Numbered from the stretch's first letter, positions 25,009-33,689 are shown. The stretch is DNA of 40,604 bases from an uncultured Prevotellaceae bacterium (GCA_902770195.1 CACXSA010000057.1:1-40604), one strand, 5' to 3'. The notes: generated by a model not told the origin, from the sequence alone. Translations and numbers: made by a program.

Positions 25009-25434
25009 TTACAGGTTGGCCTTGATTTTGGCTATCATCTCTGCGTATTCCGCATCGGTGAGATACACTTTGCCTGGATTCATCTGGAACGTGCCGCCGT
25101 AGTCGGGACCGTCCACATACTTCGGAGCCAGGTGGAAGTGCAGGTGCGACAGCTTGTCGCTATAGGCGCCGTAGTTGATCTTCTCGGGATTGAAGGCCTT
25201 CTGCATAGCACGAGTTACCTGCGCCACATCAGCCATAAAGGCATTGCGGTCCTCATCGCTCAGCTCGTTCAGGTCGTTCACGTGGTCTTTGTATGCCACG
25301 AGGCAACGACCACGATAGGTCTGCTCCTTAAACAGGAAGGCGCGTGAAACACGTAGGGTTGCAAACTCAATCATCAGATTGTGTAGGGTCTCGTTGTTCT
25401 GGCAGTACAGACACTGTTTGGGGTCACTTTGCAT
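25009..25434 (-). CDS. HIT family nucleotide hydrolase/transferase
   Basis: A 141-aa histidine-triad protein. The triad SHLHFHLAPK places H97, H99 and H101; H101 is the probable nucleophile. C8 and C11 (CLYC) near the N-terminus could bind zinc with later His. Such proteins cleave nucleoside monophosphate conjugates (for example AMP-lysine or dinucleoside polyphosphates). It is first in the minus-strand unit HIT, DUF1015, YigZ, with a -7 box TAACTTTG 32 nt upstream. Confidence 0.9.
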   Translation of the reverse strand: MQSDPKQCLYCQNNETLHNLMIEFATLRVSRAFLFKEQTYRGRCLVAYKDHVNDLNELSDEDRNAFMADVAQVTRAMQKAFNPEKINYGAYSDKLSHLHFHLAPKYVDGPDYGGTFQMNPGKVYLTDAEYAEMIAKIKANL

Positions 25435-25465
25435 AATTTTATCTGTTTTAGAATTAATTTTGTCG

Positions 25466-25473
25466 CAAAGTTA
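25466..25473 (-). promoter_or_regulatory. -7 box for the HIT unit
   Basis: On the minus strand TAACTTTG, 32 nt before the HIT start at 25434. It lies back to back with the plus-strand -7 box at 25496-25503, 22 nt apart. Confidence 0.6.
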
Positions 25474-25495
25474 CGCATTTTTTTCAAATTATGTG

Positions 25496-25503
25496 TATCT
25501 TTG
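25496..25503 (+). promoter_or_regulatory. -7 box for the GlsB/YeaQ gene
   Basis: TATCTTTG, 28 nt before the start codon at 25531. The -33 region is weak (TTAC 21 nt upstream). Confidence 0.6.
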
Positions 25504-25530
25504 CCGTGAATTATCATTTATTAATTAATT

Positions 25531-25770
25531 ATGGGACTGATATTATCAATTATTATTGGATGTTTGGCTGGCTTCTGTGCTGGCAAGTTAATGAAAGGTG
25601 GAGGTTTCGGCTTCCTGATGAACCTGCTGCTGGGTCTGTTTGGTGGACTGCTGGGTGGTTGGATTTTTGGCATGCTGGGCATAGAGTGGGGCGGTCTTCT
25701 GGGACAACTGGGAACTGCCATTATCGGTGCGGTAGTCATTCTCTGGGTGGCTAGTATGCTGAAAAAATAA
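25531..25770 (+). CDS. GlsB/YeaQ/YmgE family membrane protein
   Basis: A 79-aa very hydrophobic, Gly-rich protein with three predicted membrane segments, the GlsB/YeaQ/YmgE (transglycosylase-associated) family. Signatures are GCLAGFCAGKLMKG (residues 10-23) and the GGLLGGWIFG repeat-like middle. Members are often stress-induced in other bacteria; the molecular role is not established. It has its own promoter and lies 28 nt before the next gene. Confidence 0.88.
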   Translation: MGLILSIIIGCLAGFCAGKLMKGGGFGFLMNLLLGLFGGLLGGWIFGMLGIEWGGLLGQLGTAIIGAVVILWVASMLKK

Positions 25771-25798
25771 CTAGACAACACAAAAACATATTAAGACG

Positions 25799-27031
25799 AT
25801 GACTAAGAAAAGGCTGATGTTGACAACGGCCTTACTACTGCTAACTCTTGTCTTAAAGGCTCAAATGGTGGTTAGCGGTAAGGTAACTGACCTTAATGGC
25901 CAGCCTTTGGCACATGTCAGCGTAAAAGCAGAAGGTACGGAGGTACAAACGGTAACGAATGAAGACGGCCAGTTCACGCTGAAGGTGCACAAGCAACCCC
26001 GTCACATCCGGTTGAGCCACATCGGCTACAAGACACGCCGCGTTAGCTTGGAACAAGGGGCAACCGAACAACTCAGAATCCGCATGCAGAGCAACACAGT
26101 AGAACTACAGGAGGTCCTGGTGTCTGCTGACGACCCGCTTTCCATCCTGAAAGCGGCAATGGCCCGTATTGAGAAAAACTATCCGCAGGAACCCGAGTTG
26201 ATGCGCTGTTTCTATCGCGAGACGGCACGCCGAGGCTCACGCTTTATCTCAGTGGCTGAGGCTGTGACGGAGATGTATAAGTCAGACTATTATTACGGTC
26301 CTGAGCGCGACGCAGTTGCCATTCTGAAAGGCAGGCGGCTGATGAGCATGAAGGCACGCGACACGCTGGGTGTGAAAGTGCAGGGCGGACCCGTGCTTCC
26401 CCTGATGGTCGATTTGGCGAAGAACCGCGAATATATCCTGAACGAAGAGAATATTGCCCATTATAAGCTGAGCATGGAGGTGCCGGTGAAGATAGGCGAC
26501 CGCACGCAGTATGTCATCAATATGGAACCTCAGGGCATACTGCTCTTCCCCATCATGAAGGGACGTGTGTTTATAGACCAAGAGCGGCTCACCTTCACCC
26601 GTGCTGAGTTGGAACTGGATATGAGCGACTGGCGTGCAGCTTCCGACTATATGCTGGTTCGCAAACCCTTGGGACTGCGTTTCCGTCCTCGTGAACTGAC
26701 CGTCACCATTGTCTATAATACCGACGAACAGGGCATTGCCCACATGAGTTACGTGCGCAACGAGATGCGCTTCAACTGCGACTGGAAACGCAGGCTGTTT
26801 GCCTCACCCTTTACCACTGTTTGCGAAATGGTGGTGACGGACAGGATGCAGAAGGGAGATAGTGCCAAGCGACCTCGCGGACGTTCCTCCTTCGGACTGC
26901 GTGACCGTTTCTACGACAAGGTGGAATATTTCGACGACCCCGACTTCTGGGCGGACTACAACATCATAGAGCCTACGGAGAGTCTGGAGAATGCCATTGA
27001 CAAACTGAAGAAAAAAGTAAGGAACAACTGA
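25799..27031 (+). CDS. CarboxypepD-reg-like domain envelope protein
   Basis: A 410-aa exported protein. After a signal peptide (about 1-22, LVLKAQ) comes a carboxypeptidase regulatory-like domain (GKVTDLNGQPLAHVSVKAEG near 27-46, then LRIRMQSNTVELQEVLVSA near 90-108), as found at the start of SusC/TonB receptors. The remainder has many aromatic/charged strands and no plug or barrel motif. It is not a receptor by length. It may be a periplasmic or outer-membrane carrier protein. The next gene starts one base into its stop codon (TGATG). Confidence 0.8.
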   Translation: MTKKRLMLTTALLLLTLVLKAQMVVSGKVTDLNGQPLAHVSVKAEGTEVQTVTNEDGQFTLKVHKQPRHIRLSHIGYKTRRVSLEQGATEQLRIRMQSNTVELQEVLVSADDPLSILKAAMARIEKNYPQEPELMRCFYRETARRGSRFISVAEAVTEMYKSDYYYGPERDAVAILKGRRLMSMKARDTLGVKVQGGPVLPLMVDLAKNREYILNEENIAHYKLSMEVPVKIGDRTQYVINMEPQGILLFPIMKGRVFIDQERLTFTRAELELDMSDWRAASDYMLVRKPLGLRFRPRELTVTIVYNTDEQGIAHMSYVRNEMRFNCDWKRRLFASPFTTVCEMVVTDRMQKGDSAKRPRGRSSFGLRDRFYDKVEYFDDPDFWADYNIIEPTESLENAIDKLKKKVRNN

Positions 27032-27597
27032 TGAAAAAGTGGGTGTTGACTATCGTTTTCGGGCTGTTGGCTGTTAGCGTATATGCTCAGCCAAAAGGTG
27101 TTGAGTTAGATACGCTGAAAGTTCAGCATATCGACTTCCAAGGGCAAACGCGTCAGGGTACCATCATCTGCAACCGGAAGATTACGAACGACCTGTGCGA
27201 AATCTTCGAAGCCTTGTACCAAGCGAAATATCCCATCGAGCGCATCCGTCCTATCTCTGACTACGACAACGACGACGAGCGCTCCATGCAGGCCAACAAC
27301 ACCTCGTGCTATTGCTATCGTCCTATTGAGGGCAGTCAGAAACTCTCGAATCACGCGTTGGGAATGGCAATCGACATCAATCCCCTCTACAACCCCTGCG
27401 TAAAAAGAAGGAAGGATGGCACCTTGCTCATCCAACCTTCTACTGCTCGTCCATACGTCAATCGCAGCAAGCCGTTCAAGTATAAAATTACCAAACAAGA
27501 CCTCTGCTACCGCCTCTTCACCCAGCACGGTTTCCAGTGGGGAGGCTCGTGGCATTCGCTCAAGGACTACCAGCATTTTGAAAAATCAACGCAGTAG
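27031..27597 (+). CDS. M15 family murein peptidase
   Basis: A 188-aa exported zinc peptidase with a signal peptide ending at VYAQ (residues 17-20). The M15 (VanY/D-Ala-D-Ala carboxypeptidase or L-Ala-D-Glu endopeptidase-like) motif SNHALGMAIDINP gives ligands H108 and D115, with the third His in GGSWHSLKDYQHFE (H182 most likely, H175 nearby). It cleaves stem peptides of peptidoglycan in the periplasm. It overlaps the preceding gene's stop by one base and faces the TonB receptor gene with 28 nt between stops. Confidence 0.88.
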   Translation: MKKWVLTIVFGLLAVSVYAQPKGVELDTLKVQHIDFQGQTRQGTIICNRKITNDLCEIFEALYQAKYPIERIRPISDYDNDDERSMQANNTSCYCYRPIEGSQKLSNHALGMAIDINPLYNPCVKRRKDGTLLIQPSTARPYVNRSKPFKYKITKQDLCYRLFTQHGFQWGGSWHSLKDYQHFEKSTQ

Positions 27598-27625
27598 CTT
27601 TGACCACGTCAAAAAAGTAATCCCT

Positions 27626-29842
27626 CTATCCCCCTTTACTGATTCCACCTACTACATCGTCATTGTCGATGGAGTGTTCCGCCTTCTTCACACTGGCTTT
27701 CAGAGAACCAAAGCGCCAAGTAACGGAGAGGGTGAACGAACGGGCATTGTTCCAGGACTGTTGGAAATCACGATAGTCGCCATTCACGGTCTCGGCTTCT
27801 GATGTCCAGTATTTGTTGAAAGGTGCATTGGCTCCGATGCGAACGGTCAGACGGTTGTCCTTGAGGAAGGAGCGTTGCAGCGAGAAGTAATAACCCTGAT
27901 AAGAGTGCTGCATATAATAGATACCATTAGGGCTATGACCTATCTTACCATATGCCGCCATATAAAGCAACAGATTCCAAGGTAGCTTTTGGGAGAGATT
28001 AGCAAAGAAATAGTCGGACCATCCAAAGGTGCGATAACCCAGGTTCGGATTCTCGTAGTGTACGTATCTCAGGTTGTTGTTGATGACAACGGTCGTTCCG
28101 TCGAAGGGCTTCCATTGCACATACTGCTCCACCGAAAAACGACGGTAGCGCAGAATGTTGTCGTAGGTGGTATAGCGGACGTCGTTCTTGGCTGTCTCTA
28201 TGGTGCTGATACCTTTTGAGCTGAAGTTGTAGGCCGGTGCTATCTGGAGCGTCAGTTTGGGCAGGATATAGGAATAAATCAAACTGATGTGCTGTGTGTG
28301 AGAACTGACCAAGTTGGCATTGCCATAATGAACTGACGTTGGCGATGTGACGATGGCTGGGTTCAGATACGAGATACCAGGACGGTTGATGCTGGTGGTA
28401 AGCGAGAGTTTTAACGACTGAGCATCCGTCAGTTGGTATTTCAACGAGGCCTGTGGCACCCAGTCGCTTAGGTGTTTGTCGAAGGTGTTGCCCTTTCCGT
28501 CAGGATACTGCCCTTTCATATAACTGTATTCATAGCGCAGACCTGCCCGAGCCGACCATTTCTTGTGGTTGTAGATATAGTCTGCATAACCTGCCAACAC
28601 ACGGGTGGTGTGTTCAAACTCGTTATTGGTCTGCATGTCAATGCCGGAATAATCGACGTAGTCGCTTTGCACCTTTAGGTCAAAGAAATTCTGCGTGTTG
28701 CGGCTATTGTTGTTACGATAGATATACTTGGTGCCTATCTCTAACTGATGTCCTTTGCCTAACGGACGGAGCCAGTCTGCCTGGAAGGTGTGTTCCGTGA
28801 AGCGTTCGCGTTCGGTTTGCAGACTGCCAGTGTAGCGGAATGGTGCATTCACCAGGTCCGAATAGGTGTTCTCCTGATCTGTGTGTTGGCGCGTCAGGGC
28901 GAGCATGTAAGAGAGTGTGAGTCGCTCGCCCTTCCGCCGCGTCTTGTGTTCGTAGTCCATTCGTCCGTTCCACGAGGAATGACTGTAGCCTGGCATCCAG
29001 TAGTGATTGTTGAAGCTATAGACAGGCAGCCCTGAAGGATTGGTCAGTGCTGTCGAACCGTCACCTTGCACATTCAGTTTGTAGAAATAACCACCGAACG
29101 AGGCAGATAGCAGGTTCAGCGAGTCGATGTCGTAGCTGGCATTCAGATTGCTGTAGTGGATAGCACCGGGATTGGTACCGTCTGAATGGGACTGCATGCG
29201 GTTGCCTGTATCTAGATACTTGCGGTCTGTGTCTGTGATGCTTACCGTTGAGCGGCTCGACATGCCGCCATAGCCGTAATCAAGAGATGCCAGCAGTTTT
29301 CCCATCTGTCCTGTCAGCGAGGTGTAGGAAGCAGACACCACACCCGTCATACCCTGCATTTTCGAACCGTCAACCATCACGATATTCAGGATGGCATCCA
29401 CGCCTTCGGCATCCTCACGGGCTCCAGGGTCGGTGATTACCTCGATGCGCTTCACCATCGAGGCAGGCATCGACTTAAACGTCTCCTTGGCGTTCTTCGA
29501 CAGACTGGGGTCGTAGTGTCCGTTCTTGTAAATCTTAAAACTGCTGTTGCCCTTCACCAAGATGTTGTCCTGTCCGTCCACCGTTACCATTGGCACCTTG
29601 CGCAACATGTCCATCACGGTCTGCGTCTTCGACTCCTCATCAGCCTGCACGTCATAGCCTATGCGGTCTATCTCCTGCTTGATAAGTTGCTTCTGCGCCT
29701 TCACCACTACACCCTCCAGTTCCTTGCTCCACGTGATGGAGTCGCTACTTACGGTGGTTGAATCCTTCTGCGTTTGGGCCATAGTGACCCCTGCTTTCGC
29801 TATCAACAGCAGCGAAAGGCATACTAATCTTATATGTTTCAT
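27626..29842 (-). CDS. TonB-dependent receptor, outer membrane
   Basis: A 738-aa outer-membrane receptor with a signal peptide (about 1-22, AGVTMAQ). A plug domain begins near residue 45 (EGVVVKAQKQL, then LRKVPMVTVDGQDNILVKG) and the rest is a 22-strand-type barrel ending in SVTWRFGSLK plus a tail. It lacks a CarboxypepD domain and the N-terminal signalling domain seen in sigma-regulating receptors such as FecA, although it sits in an ECF sigma operon. The substrate is unknown. It is the last gene, 4 nt after the 274-aa gene stop. Confidence 0.88.
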   Translation of the reverse strand: MKHIRLVCLSLLLIAKAGVTMAQTQKDSTTVSSDSITWSKELEGVVVKAQKQLIKQEIDRIGYDVQADEESKTQTVMDMLRKVPMVTVDGQDNILVKGNSSFKIYKNGHYDPSLSKNAKETFKSMPASMVKRIEVITDPGAREDAEGVDAILNIVMVDGSKMQGMTGVVSASYTSLTGQMGKLLASLDYGYGGMSSRSTVSITDTDRKYLDTGNRMQSHSDGTNPGAIHYSNLNASYDIDSLNLLSASFGGYFYKLNVQGDGSTALTNPSGLPVYSFNNHYWMPGYSHSSWNGRMDYEHKTRRKGERLTLSYMLALTRQHTDQENTYSDLVNAPFRYTGSLQTERERFTEHTFQADWLRPLGKGHQLEIGTKYIYRNNNSRNTQNFFDLKVQSDYVDYSGIDMQTNNEFEHTTRVLAGYADYIYNHKKWSARAGLRYEYSYMKGQYPDGKGNTFDKHLSDWVPQASLKYQLTDAQSLKLSLTTSINRPGISYLNPAIVTSPTSVHYGNANLVSSHTQHISLIYSYILPKLTLQIAPAYNFSSKGISTIETAKNDVRYTTYDNILRYRRFSVEQYVQWKPFDGTTVVINNNLRYVHYENPNLGYRTFGWSDYFFANLSQKLPWNLLLYMAAYGKIGHSPNGIYYMQHSYQGYYFSLQRSFLKDNRLTVRIGANAPFNKYWTSEAETVNGDYRDFQQSWNNARSFTLSVTWRFGSLKASVKKAEHSIDNDDVVGGISKGG

Positions 29843-29846
29843 AGCT

Positions 29847-30671
29847 TTATTTGTTCAGTCGTTCGCTACTCATTTCGAACATCTGTTTTAGAAAATCATC
29901 TTTGGCTTCCTTCTTCAACTTCTCCAGTTCCTTGATGACCATCACCTTCTCGGCTTCATCCAGACTACCAGCATTCTTACATAGCTTGTAGATATGGCTT
30001 ACGTTATAATTAGCAGCGGTGCCGGTAGGATTCTTCAGAAACAGGTTCTTGAAAGTGTTGAATTCGCTGAGCCACGATTCCGAACTCGAGAACCTATGAT
30101 CAATATTGAATGTGTTACCATTGATGCTGATGGTACTTGATTGCCTGTTGCTTTTTCGATACTCCTGCGTGGTGGCATAAGTCTTAGCGATACGTCCCCT
30201 TATTTTACCACCATCGTCCACCCATTCCAGCGCATAGGCATAGCGATGCTGACGAGCAGGGTCCTCTGGGTCAAGGAATAAGGCATAGATATACTTTGAG
30301 CCTTTCATCAGTCCGATAGCGACCCCTCCTCTGTTGCCGTTGCCTACTGCTAAAGCGGTGTAGTGTTCCTCCCCTCCGCGATTGGCAGTCCTCACACTGT
30401 AAGCCTTATTTTCATCCAGTCGGAAAGCCTGTTCAATAGCGGTTACGAGTTCCTTTTTCTGAGGGCTTGTTATCAGGAAGTCGTAGATGTCGCTCAACCC
30501 TTCCAACTTTCCTGTTTCTGGGTCTTTCTCAATAGTATGCTCTGACCATACTTCCTTTTGCGCTTTACTTTGACGCAAGGCATCGAAAGTTTTCTCAATG
30601 TGCTGTTGTGCTGTAGCGGTGAAAGGCATTATTAGGAACAGCCCCACCATGATGATGCTTTTACTCTTCAT
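29847..30671 (-). CDS. Exported protein of unknown function (274 aa)
   Basis: A signal peptide (about 1-21, FTATAQ) precedes a soluble, Lys/Glu/Ser-rich protein with a probable helical C-terminal third (EAEKVMVIKELEKLKKEAKD). No membrane segment after the signal and no catalytic motif is visible. I do not recognise the family. It overlaps the anti-sigma-like gene by 11 nt and precedes the TonB receptor by 4 nt, so it is probably a periplasmic partner of that receptor or of the regulator. Confidence 0.65.
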   Translation of the reverse strand: MKSKSIIMVGLFLIMPFTATAQQHIEKTFDALRQSKAQKEVWSEHTIEKDPETGKLEGLSDIYDFLITSPQKKELVTAIEQAFRLDENKAYSVRTANRGGEEHYTALAVGNGNRGGVAIGLMKGSKYIYALFLDPEDPARQHRYAYALEWVDDGGKIRGRIAKTYATTQEYRKSNRQSSTISINGNTFNIDHRFSSSESWLSEFNTFKNLFLKNPTGTAANYNVSHIYKLCKNAGSLDEAEKVMVIKELEKLKKEAKDDFLKQMFEMSSERLNK

Positions 30672-31239
30672 ATGACAATAATTCTGTTTGTTCGTGAATA
30701 TATACTATGGTACCATCTTCTTGCATTACGGGTATGTAGCCGTGAGCAGCCAGTTGTGCCTCAACCACTTTTTGCTCAGCTTCTGCCATCAGCGCATACG
30801 TCTTGTCAATATCCGTCATCGTTGGCTTCGGCTTGCGTAGCCTGCGTTTCTTGGTTTGGACGGGCTGAGGCTGCACTTTCTGAATAGTCGTTGTATCTGT
30901 CTTTTGTTCTATACGTGAACTGCTTACTGTATCAACCTTTGCGGTCAGTACTGCTGGCACTGGTTCTGTATCATGTTGTCCTGTCTGCTGCCACATCATG
31001 GTAATAAACAGAACTGCCACAGATGCTGCCACGCTCCAGCCTATCCATCGCTTCCTGACTTTAGACAGAGGCTTCATTGCTTCAATCTCCTGGAAAAGTT
31101 GCTGATAGTCTGCCCACTCCTGAGGAATGTCCTGTCCTTGGAAGTATTCAGCCAGAATGTCTTCTTCTTCCAGCGTCGATGTGCCGTCCATATACTTGTC
31201 CAGCAGTTTTGCAATATAATCCTTTGTATATTTTATCAT
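30661..31239 (-). CDS. Single-pass membrane protein, candidate anti-sigma factor
   Basis: A 192-aa protein with a cytoplasmic N-terminal helical part (about 1-62), one membrane segment (about 64-82, WSVAASVAVLFITMMW) and a periplasmic basic/Thr-Gln tail. Its ATGA overlap with the sigma gene stop (31239-31236) and its topology match ECF anti-sigma factors. It lacks the FecR and zinc-finger (HxxxCxxC) signatures I know, so function is inferred. The tail ends with IPVMQEDGTIVYI, which is unusual. Confidence 0.7.
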   Translation of the reverse strand: MIKYTKDYIAKLLDKYMDGTSTLEEEDILAEYFQGQDIPQEWADYQQLFQEIEAMKPLSKVRKRWIGWSVAASVAVLFITMMWQQTGQHDTEPVPAVLTAKVDTVSSSRIEQKTDTTTIQKVQPQPVQTKKRRLRKPKPTMTDIDKTYALMAEAEQKVVEAQLAAHGYIPVMQEDGTIVYIHEQTELLSYEE

Positions 31240-31730
31240 TGTTTATTCCTCCGTTTTATTTCTTCTAACAGCGTATGTCTTGCCCTTGCCAGGAGCGTAC
31301 TTACTGAGGTCGTTTCGATACCCAAAAGCTGGGCTATCTCTTCGTGACTGCGCCGTTCCACTTGCCGCATATATAATAAGGTGCGTTGGGTGGTGGACAT
31401 CTGTTGCAACTTTCTTTCCAGCCATACTTCGTCCTCTTTTATCTCCAACAACGTCTGAGGACTGGTCTCTATCCCCATCAGCTTCGCTTCGTCCAGAGCC
31501 TCGTCAGGTTTTCGTCGCTGATGGTTTCTCAGCTGGTGTCTCGCCATAATGGCAACGATGGCTTCAACTGACTGATAGCGCTCCAGTTCGTTGTGCATCT
31601 GCCACAGACGGAGCATCACATCCTGTGCGATGTCCTCTGCCTCTTCCTTGCCCGCTCCGTAGTGGAGGCTCGCGCTGACCGCTTTTTCTCGCCACGTGCG
31701 GGCTTTCTGTTCAAATGCACTTTTGTCCAT
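31236..31730 (-). CDS. ECF-type RNA polymerase sigma factor
   Basis: I chose the ATG at 31730 (MDKSAFEQKAR); the longer frame starts in a hydrophobic, non-sigma-like stretch. Region 2 is near EEAEDIAQDVMLRLW and region 4 near RRSHEEIAQLLGIETTSVSTLLARAR. Length 164 aa is normal for sigma-70 ECF proteins. It directs RNA polymerase to a regulon likely including its own operon (anti-sigma candidate, periplasmic protein, TonB receptor). No clear own promoter was found in the 64-nt gap upstream. Confidence 0.9.
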   Translation of the reverse strand: MDKSAFEQKARTWREKAVSASLHYGAGKEEAEDIAQDVMLRLWQMHNELERYQSVEAIVAIMARHQLRNHQRRKPDEALDEAKLMGIETSPQTLLEIKEDEVWLERKLQQMSTTQRTLLYMRQVERRSHEEIAQLLGIETTSVSTLLARARHTLLEEIKRRNKQ

Positions 31731-31794
31731 CTTTTCTTGTTCTACACTTATTAGACACACAAGCCCTGCAAAACCAAACAACGTTTAGCAGAGT

Positions 31795-32358
31795 TTAACA
31801 CATAGACCTCCATACCCTCCAATCGTCCACTTGCTGAATCAGTCGTCTGACTGCTCTTTCGCAATTGACAGGATATACGAGCATCTGAACGAACCAGAAA
31901 CGGCGGTGGCGCACGTATTTAGAATGATAACGGTAGTTGGTAATCTCGCTCCCGTTAACGTACAAAGGTCCTGAAAGCATGAAGGAATCGTCCTGCATGA
32001 CTTGTTCTTTGGCGTGATGCAGTTGGGCAAATCGTTTCATCCCTTCCTGCGTTGAAAGACTGTCTTCGTTTGGCACAACACGCGTAGTCAGTTCTATTTG
32101 CACCCAGTTGTCCCAATAGCGAAACTGACTGAATCCTGGCTCGTCAATCAATGAGTCGGGCAGTTGCTCAAAGAACGAAGGGTATCGTACTTCGTAGTCG
32201 TAGTTGGGGTCGTGATAGGTGCGCATGCGACACAAACGGATGGCTTCCTCTAGTTTCTCTGGAAACTCACGATGGTCTTCGTTGCCACGCCACACCATAT
32301 AAGATGTCACGCTAACGGCAAGCAAAATAGCTAATACTGTAAATCGGCGTATCGTCAT
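31795..32358 (-). CDS. Membrane-anchored protein of unknown function (187 aa)
   Basis: An N-terminal hydrophobic segment (about 7-23) is followed by a soluble part rich in aromatic and charged residues. I see no motif. The promoter 18 nt upstream has a good -7 box but a weak -33 box and is preceded by three 11-bp direct repeats, so expression probably needs an activator. The adjacent membrane winged-helix regulator is the obvious candidate. The ECF sigma gene follows 64 nt downstream and might be cotranscribed. Confidence 0.6.
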   Translation of the reverse strand: MTIRRFTVLAILLAVSVTSYMVWRGNEDHREFPEKLEEAIRLCRMRTYHDPNYDYEVRYPSFFEQLPDSLIDEPGFSQFRYWDNWVQIELTTRVVPNEDSLSTQEGMKRFAQLHHAKEQVMQDDSFMLSGPLYVNGSEITNYRYHSKYVRHRRFWFVQMLVYPVNCERAVRRLIQQVDDWRVWRSMC

Positions 32359-32375
32359 ATCATTTCATTTTTGTG

Positions 32376-32407
32376 CAAAGGTAAGTTGATTGCACAAAAC
32401 AGAAAGA
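32376..32407 (-). promoter_or_regulatory. Promoter with weak -33 box
   Basis: On the minus strand TACCTTTG (32383-32376) with TCTT at the -33 position 20 nt upstream. The weak -33 and adjacent repeats suggest an activated promoter for the 187-aa gene. Confidence 0.65.
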
Positions 32408-32416
32408 AAATATTGC

Positions 32417-32449
32417 CTGACATTTCTCTGACATTTGTCTGACAAATGG
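32417..32449. promoter_or_regulatory. Three phased 11-bp direct repeats, likely activator site
   Basis: CTGACATTTCT (32417-32427), CTGACATTTGT (32428-32438) and CTGACAAATGG (32439-32449) follow each other without gap, so period is exactly 11 bp, one helical turn. OmpR/PhoB-type winged-helix proteins bind such direct repeats. The site is 10 bp upstream of the -33 position of the 187-aa gene and 5 bp past the stop of the winged-helix regulator gene. Confidence 0.7.
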
Positions 32450-32453
32450 GTAA

Positions 32454-33119
32454 CTACCTCATAGTCAGTCCGTAAGATTTGCCTCTGTCAACTTCGATTT
32501 TGAGGTCGGAATGCTGTTCGATGATGGGTTTTAGTCTGCGGATAAGGGTATAGAGCGTCTCGCTGGCGTCCTCTTTCTTAGGCCATAGGGCATTGCAAAT
32601 CTCCGTTTTCGAGAGCTGACGGGTAGGCGACTGCCACAACATTTCCATCAGTTGCTGCTGCATGGGGGTCAGTTTCACCACACAGCCTTTTGCATCAACG
32701 AAACGTCCCTGCTGCAAAGCTAAACCGCCATACAGTCCTAATGCCGCAGAACGCCTGTGCTGATACAGACAGAACAATCCCCAGAGTAGTGCAATGGTCC
32801 AAAGCATCATGGCTGGACGCTGGTCAGACAATGACAAGATGGTGGCTGTCGATACCTGTGGACGAGGTCGGAAACCCTTCTTGGTGTCTATTGCCAGGTA
32901 TGCCTTTCCTTTTAACGCATCAAATTTCAGATAGCTGTTAAACACCTGAATAGTGTCGGCACTTATCATGTCCGACTGCTGTTCGTCCAACGCTTTCGAC
33001 AGCGCCTGATTCATATCCTCAGCCACCAACTGTTCCGTAGCCCTATAACTAGTCAGGCTCACCAGGCTCGAAGCCATTATCAGTGCAAACAACACCACTA
33101 CTGCATATCTTTGTTTCAT
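32454..33119 (-). CDS. Membrane-anchored OmpR-type winged-helix regulator
   Basis: A 221-aa protein with two membrane segments (about 7-25 and 104-119), a periplasmic loop between them and a cytoplasmic C-terminal winged helix (about 148-220: LTPMQQQLMEMLW, then SKTEICNALWP and TLIRRLKPII). This joins a periplasmic sensor to a DNA-binding domain in one chain, as in ToxR/CadC, but with the DNA-binding part at the C-terminus and a two-helix anchor. No kinase or receiver domain is present. It probably binds the 11-bp repeats at 32417-32449 right after its stop codon. Confidence 0.82.
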   Translation of the reverse strand: MKQRYAVVVLFALIMASSLVSLTSYRATEQLVAEDMNQALSKALDEQQSDMISADTIQVFNSYLKFDALKGKAYLAIDTKKGFRPRPQVSTATILSLSDQRPAMMLWTIALLWGLFCLYQHRRSAALGLYGGLALQQGRFVDAKGCVVKLTPMQQQLMEMLWQSPTRQLSKTEICNALWPKKEDASETLYTLIRRLKPIIEQHSDLKIEVDRGKSYGLTMR

Positions 33120-33140
33120 AGTCTTTGTTTTAATTCACGA

Positions 33141-33614
33141 TTATACAAACCCGCCTCCATAGTAGCTGCGAGCGATGTAGGGAGAAGGTTCGTAATAGGC
33201 GCTGGTATTGTAATTGTCAATGACTTCGCAAATAGGGTTGTTATAAACACGAAGAATTGCATCGGCATAGTCTTCGCCCGATTGTATGGTGTTTAAAATC
33301 AATCGCTTATATACTTTTCCCATTTGGGTTGTCGTAGGAATATTTGGACAAAGTTCTTTATCAACCTTTGTGACATCATAGTTGCCTGATTGTAATTGAT
33401 ACTCGTCTATCCAGTCTGCCACAACTGCCACAGGATTTTCGGAATGCAGGGTATCAGCCAATGAAAGTTTCTTAGCCAATTCGTCATGCCCCATCATGTT
33501 TGCAACATATTTGTTGGGCTGCTTCAGTTGACGAGCAATCCGCTCAATCATATAGCAGACGAAATATAAGTCATCTGTAGTTATCTTATCTTCCGGAAAA
33601 AAAACATTTGTCAT
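33141..33614 (-). CDS. Hypothetical protein (157 aa), unknown function
   Basis: A soluble acidic protein (start FPEDKITTDDLYFVCYMIERIAR) with a Tyr/Gly-rich C-terminal end (YYEPSPYIARSYYGGGF). It reads like a conserved Bacteroidales family with Cys and Asn patterns, but I cannot name it and see no catalytic motif. It precedes the winged-helix regulator by 21 nt on the same strand, so it could be cotranscribed with it. Confidence 0.65.
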   Translation of the reverse strand: MTNVFFPEDKITTDDLYFVCYMIERIARQLKQPNKYVANMMGHDELAKKLSLADTLHSENPVAVVADWIDEYQLQSGNYDVTKVDKELCPNIPTTTQMGKVYKRLILNTIQSGEDYADAILRVYNNPICEVIDNYNTSAYYEPSPYIARSYYGGGFV

Positions 33615-33681
33615 AGGCTATAGCTTTTTTCTACCATGATATATAGTTGTATTATCTGCCATTATAATTGATTTTTCACTG

Positions 33682-33689
33682 CAAAAATA
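33682..33689 (-). promoter_or_regulatory. Possible -7 box before the 157-aa gene
   Basis: Minus strand TATTTTTG, 67 nt before the start at 33614, in an A/T-rich gap. No good -33 box is seen. Confidence 0.35.

Noticed and set aside
31731-31781. Longer start for the ECF sigma factor
   Set aside because: The extra 17 residues are hydrophobic and unlike region 1/2 of ECF proteins; ATG 31730 gives a normal length.
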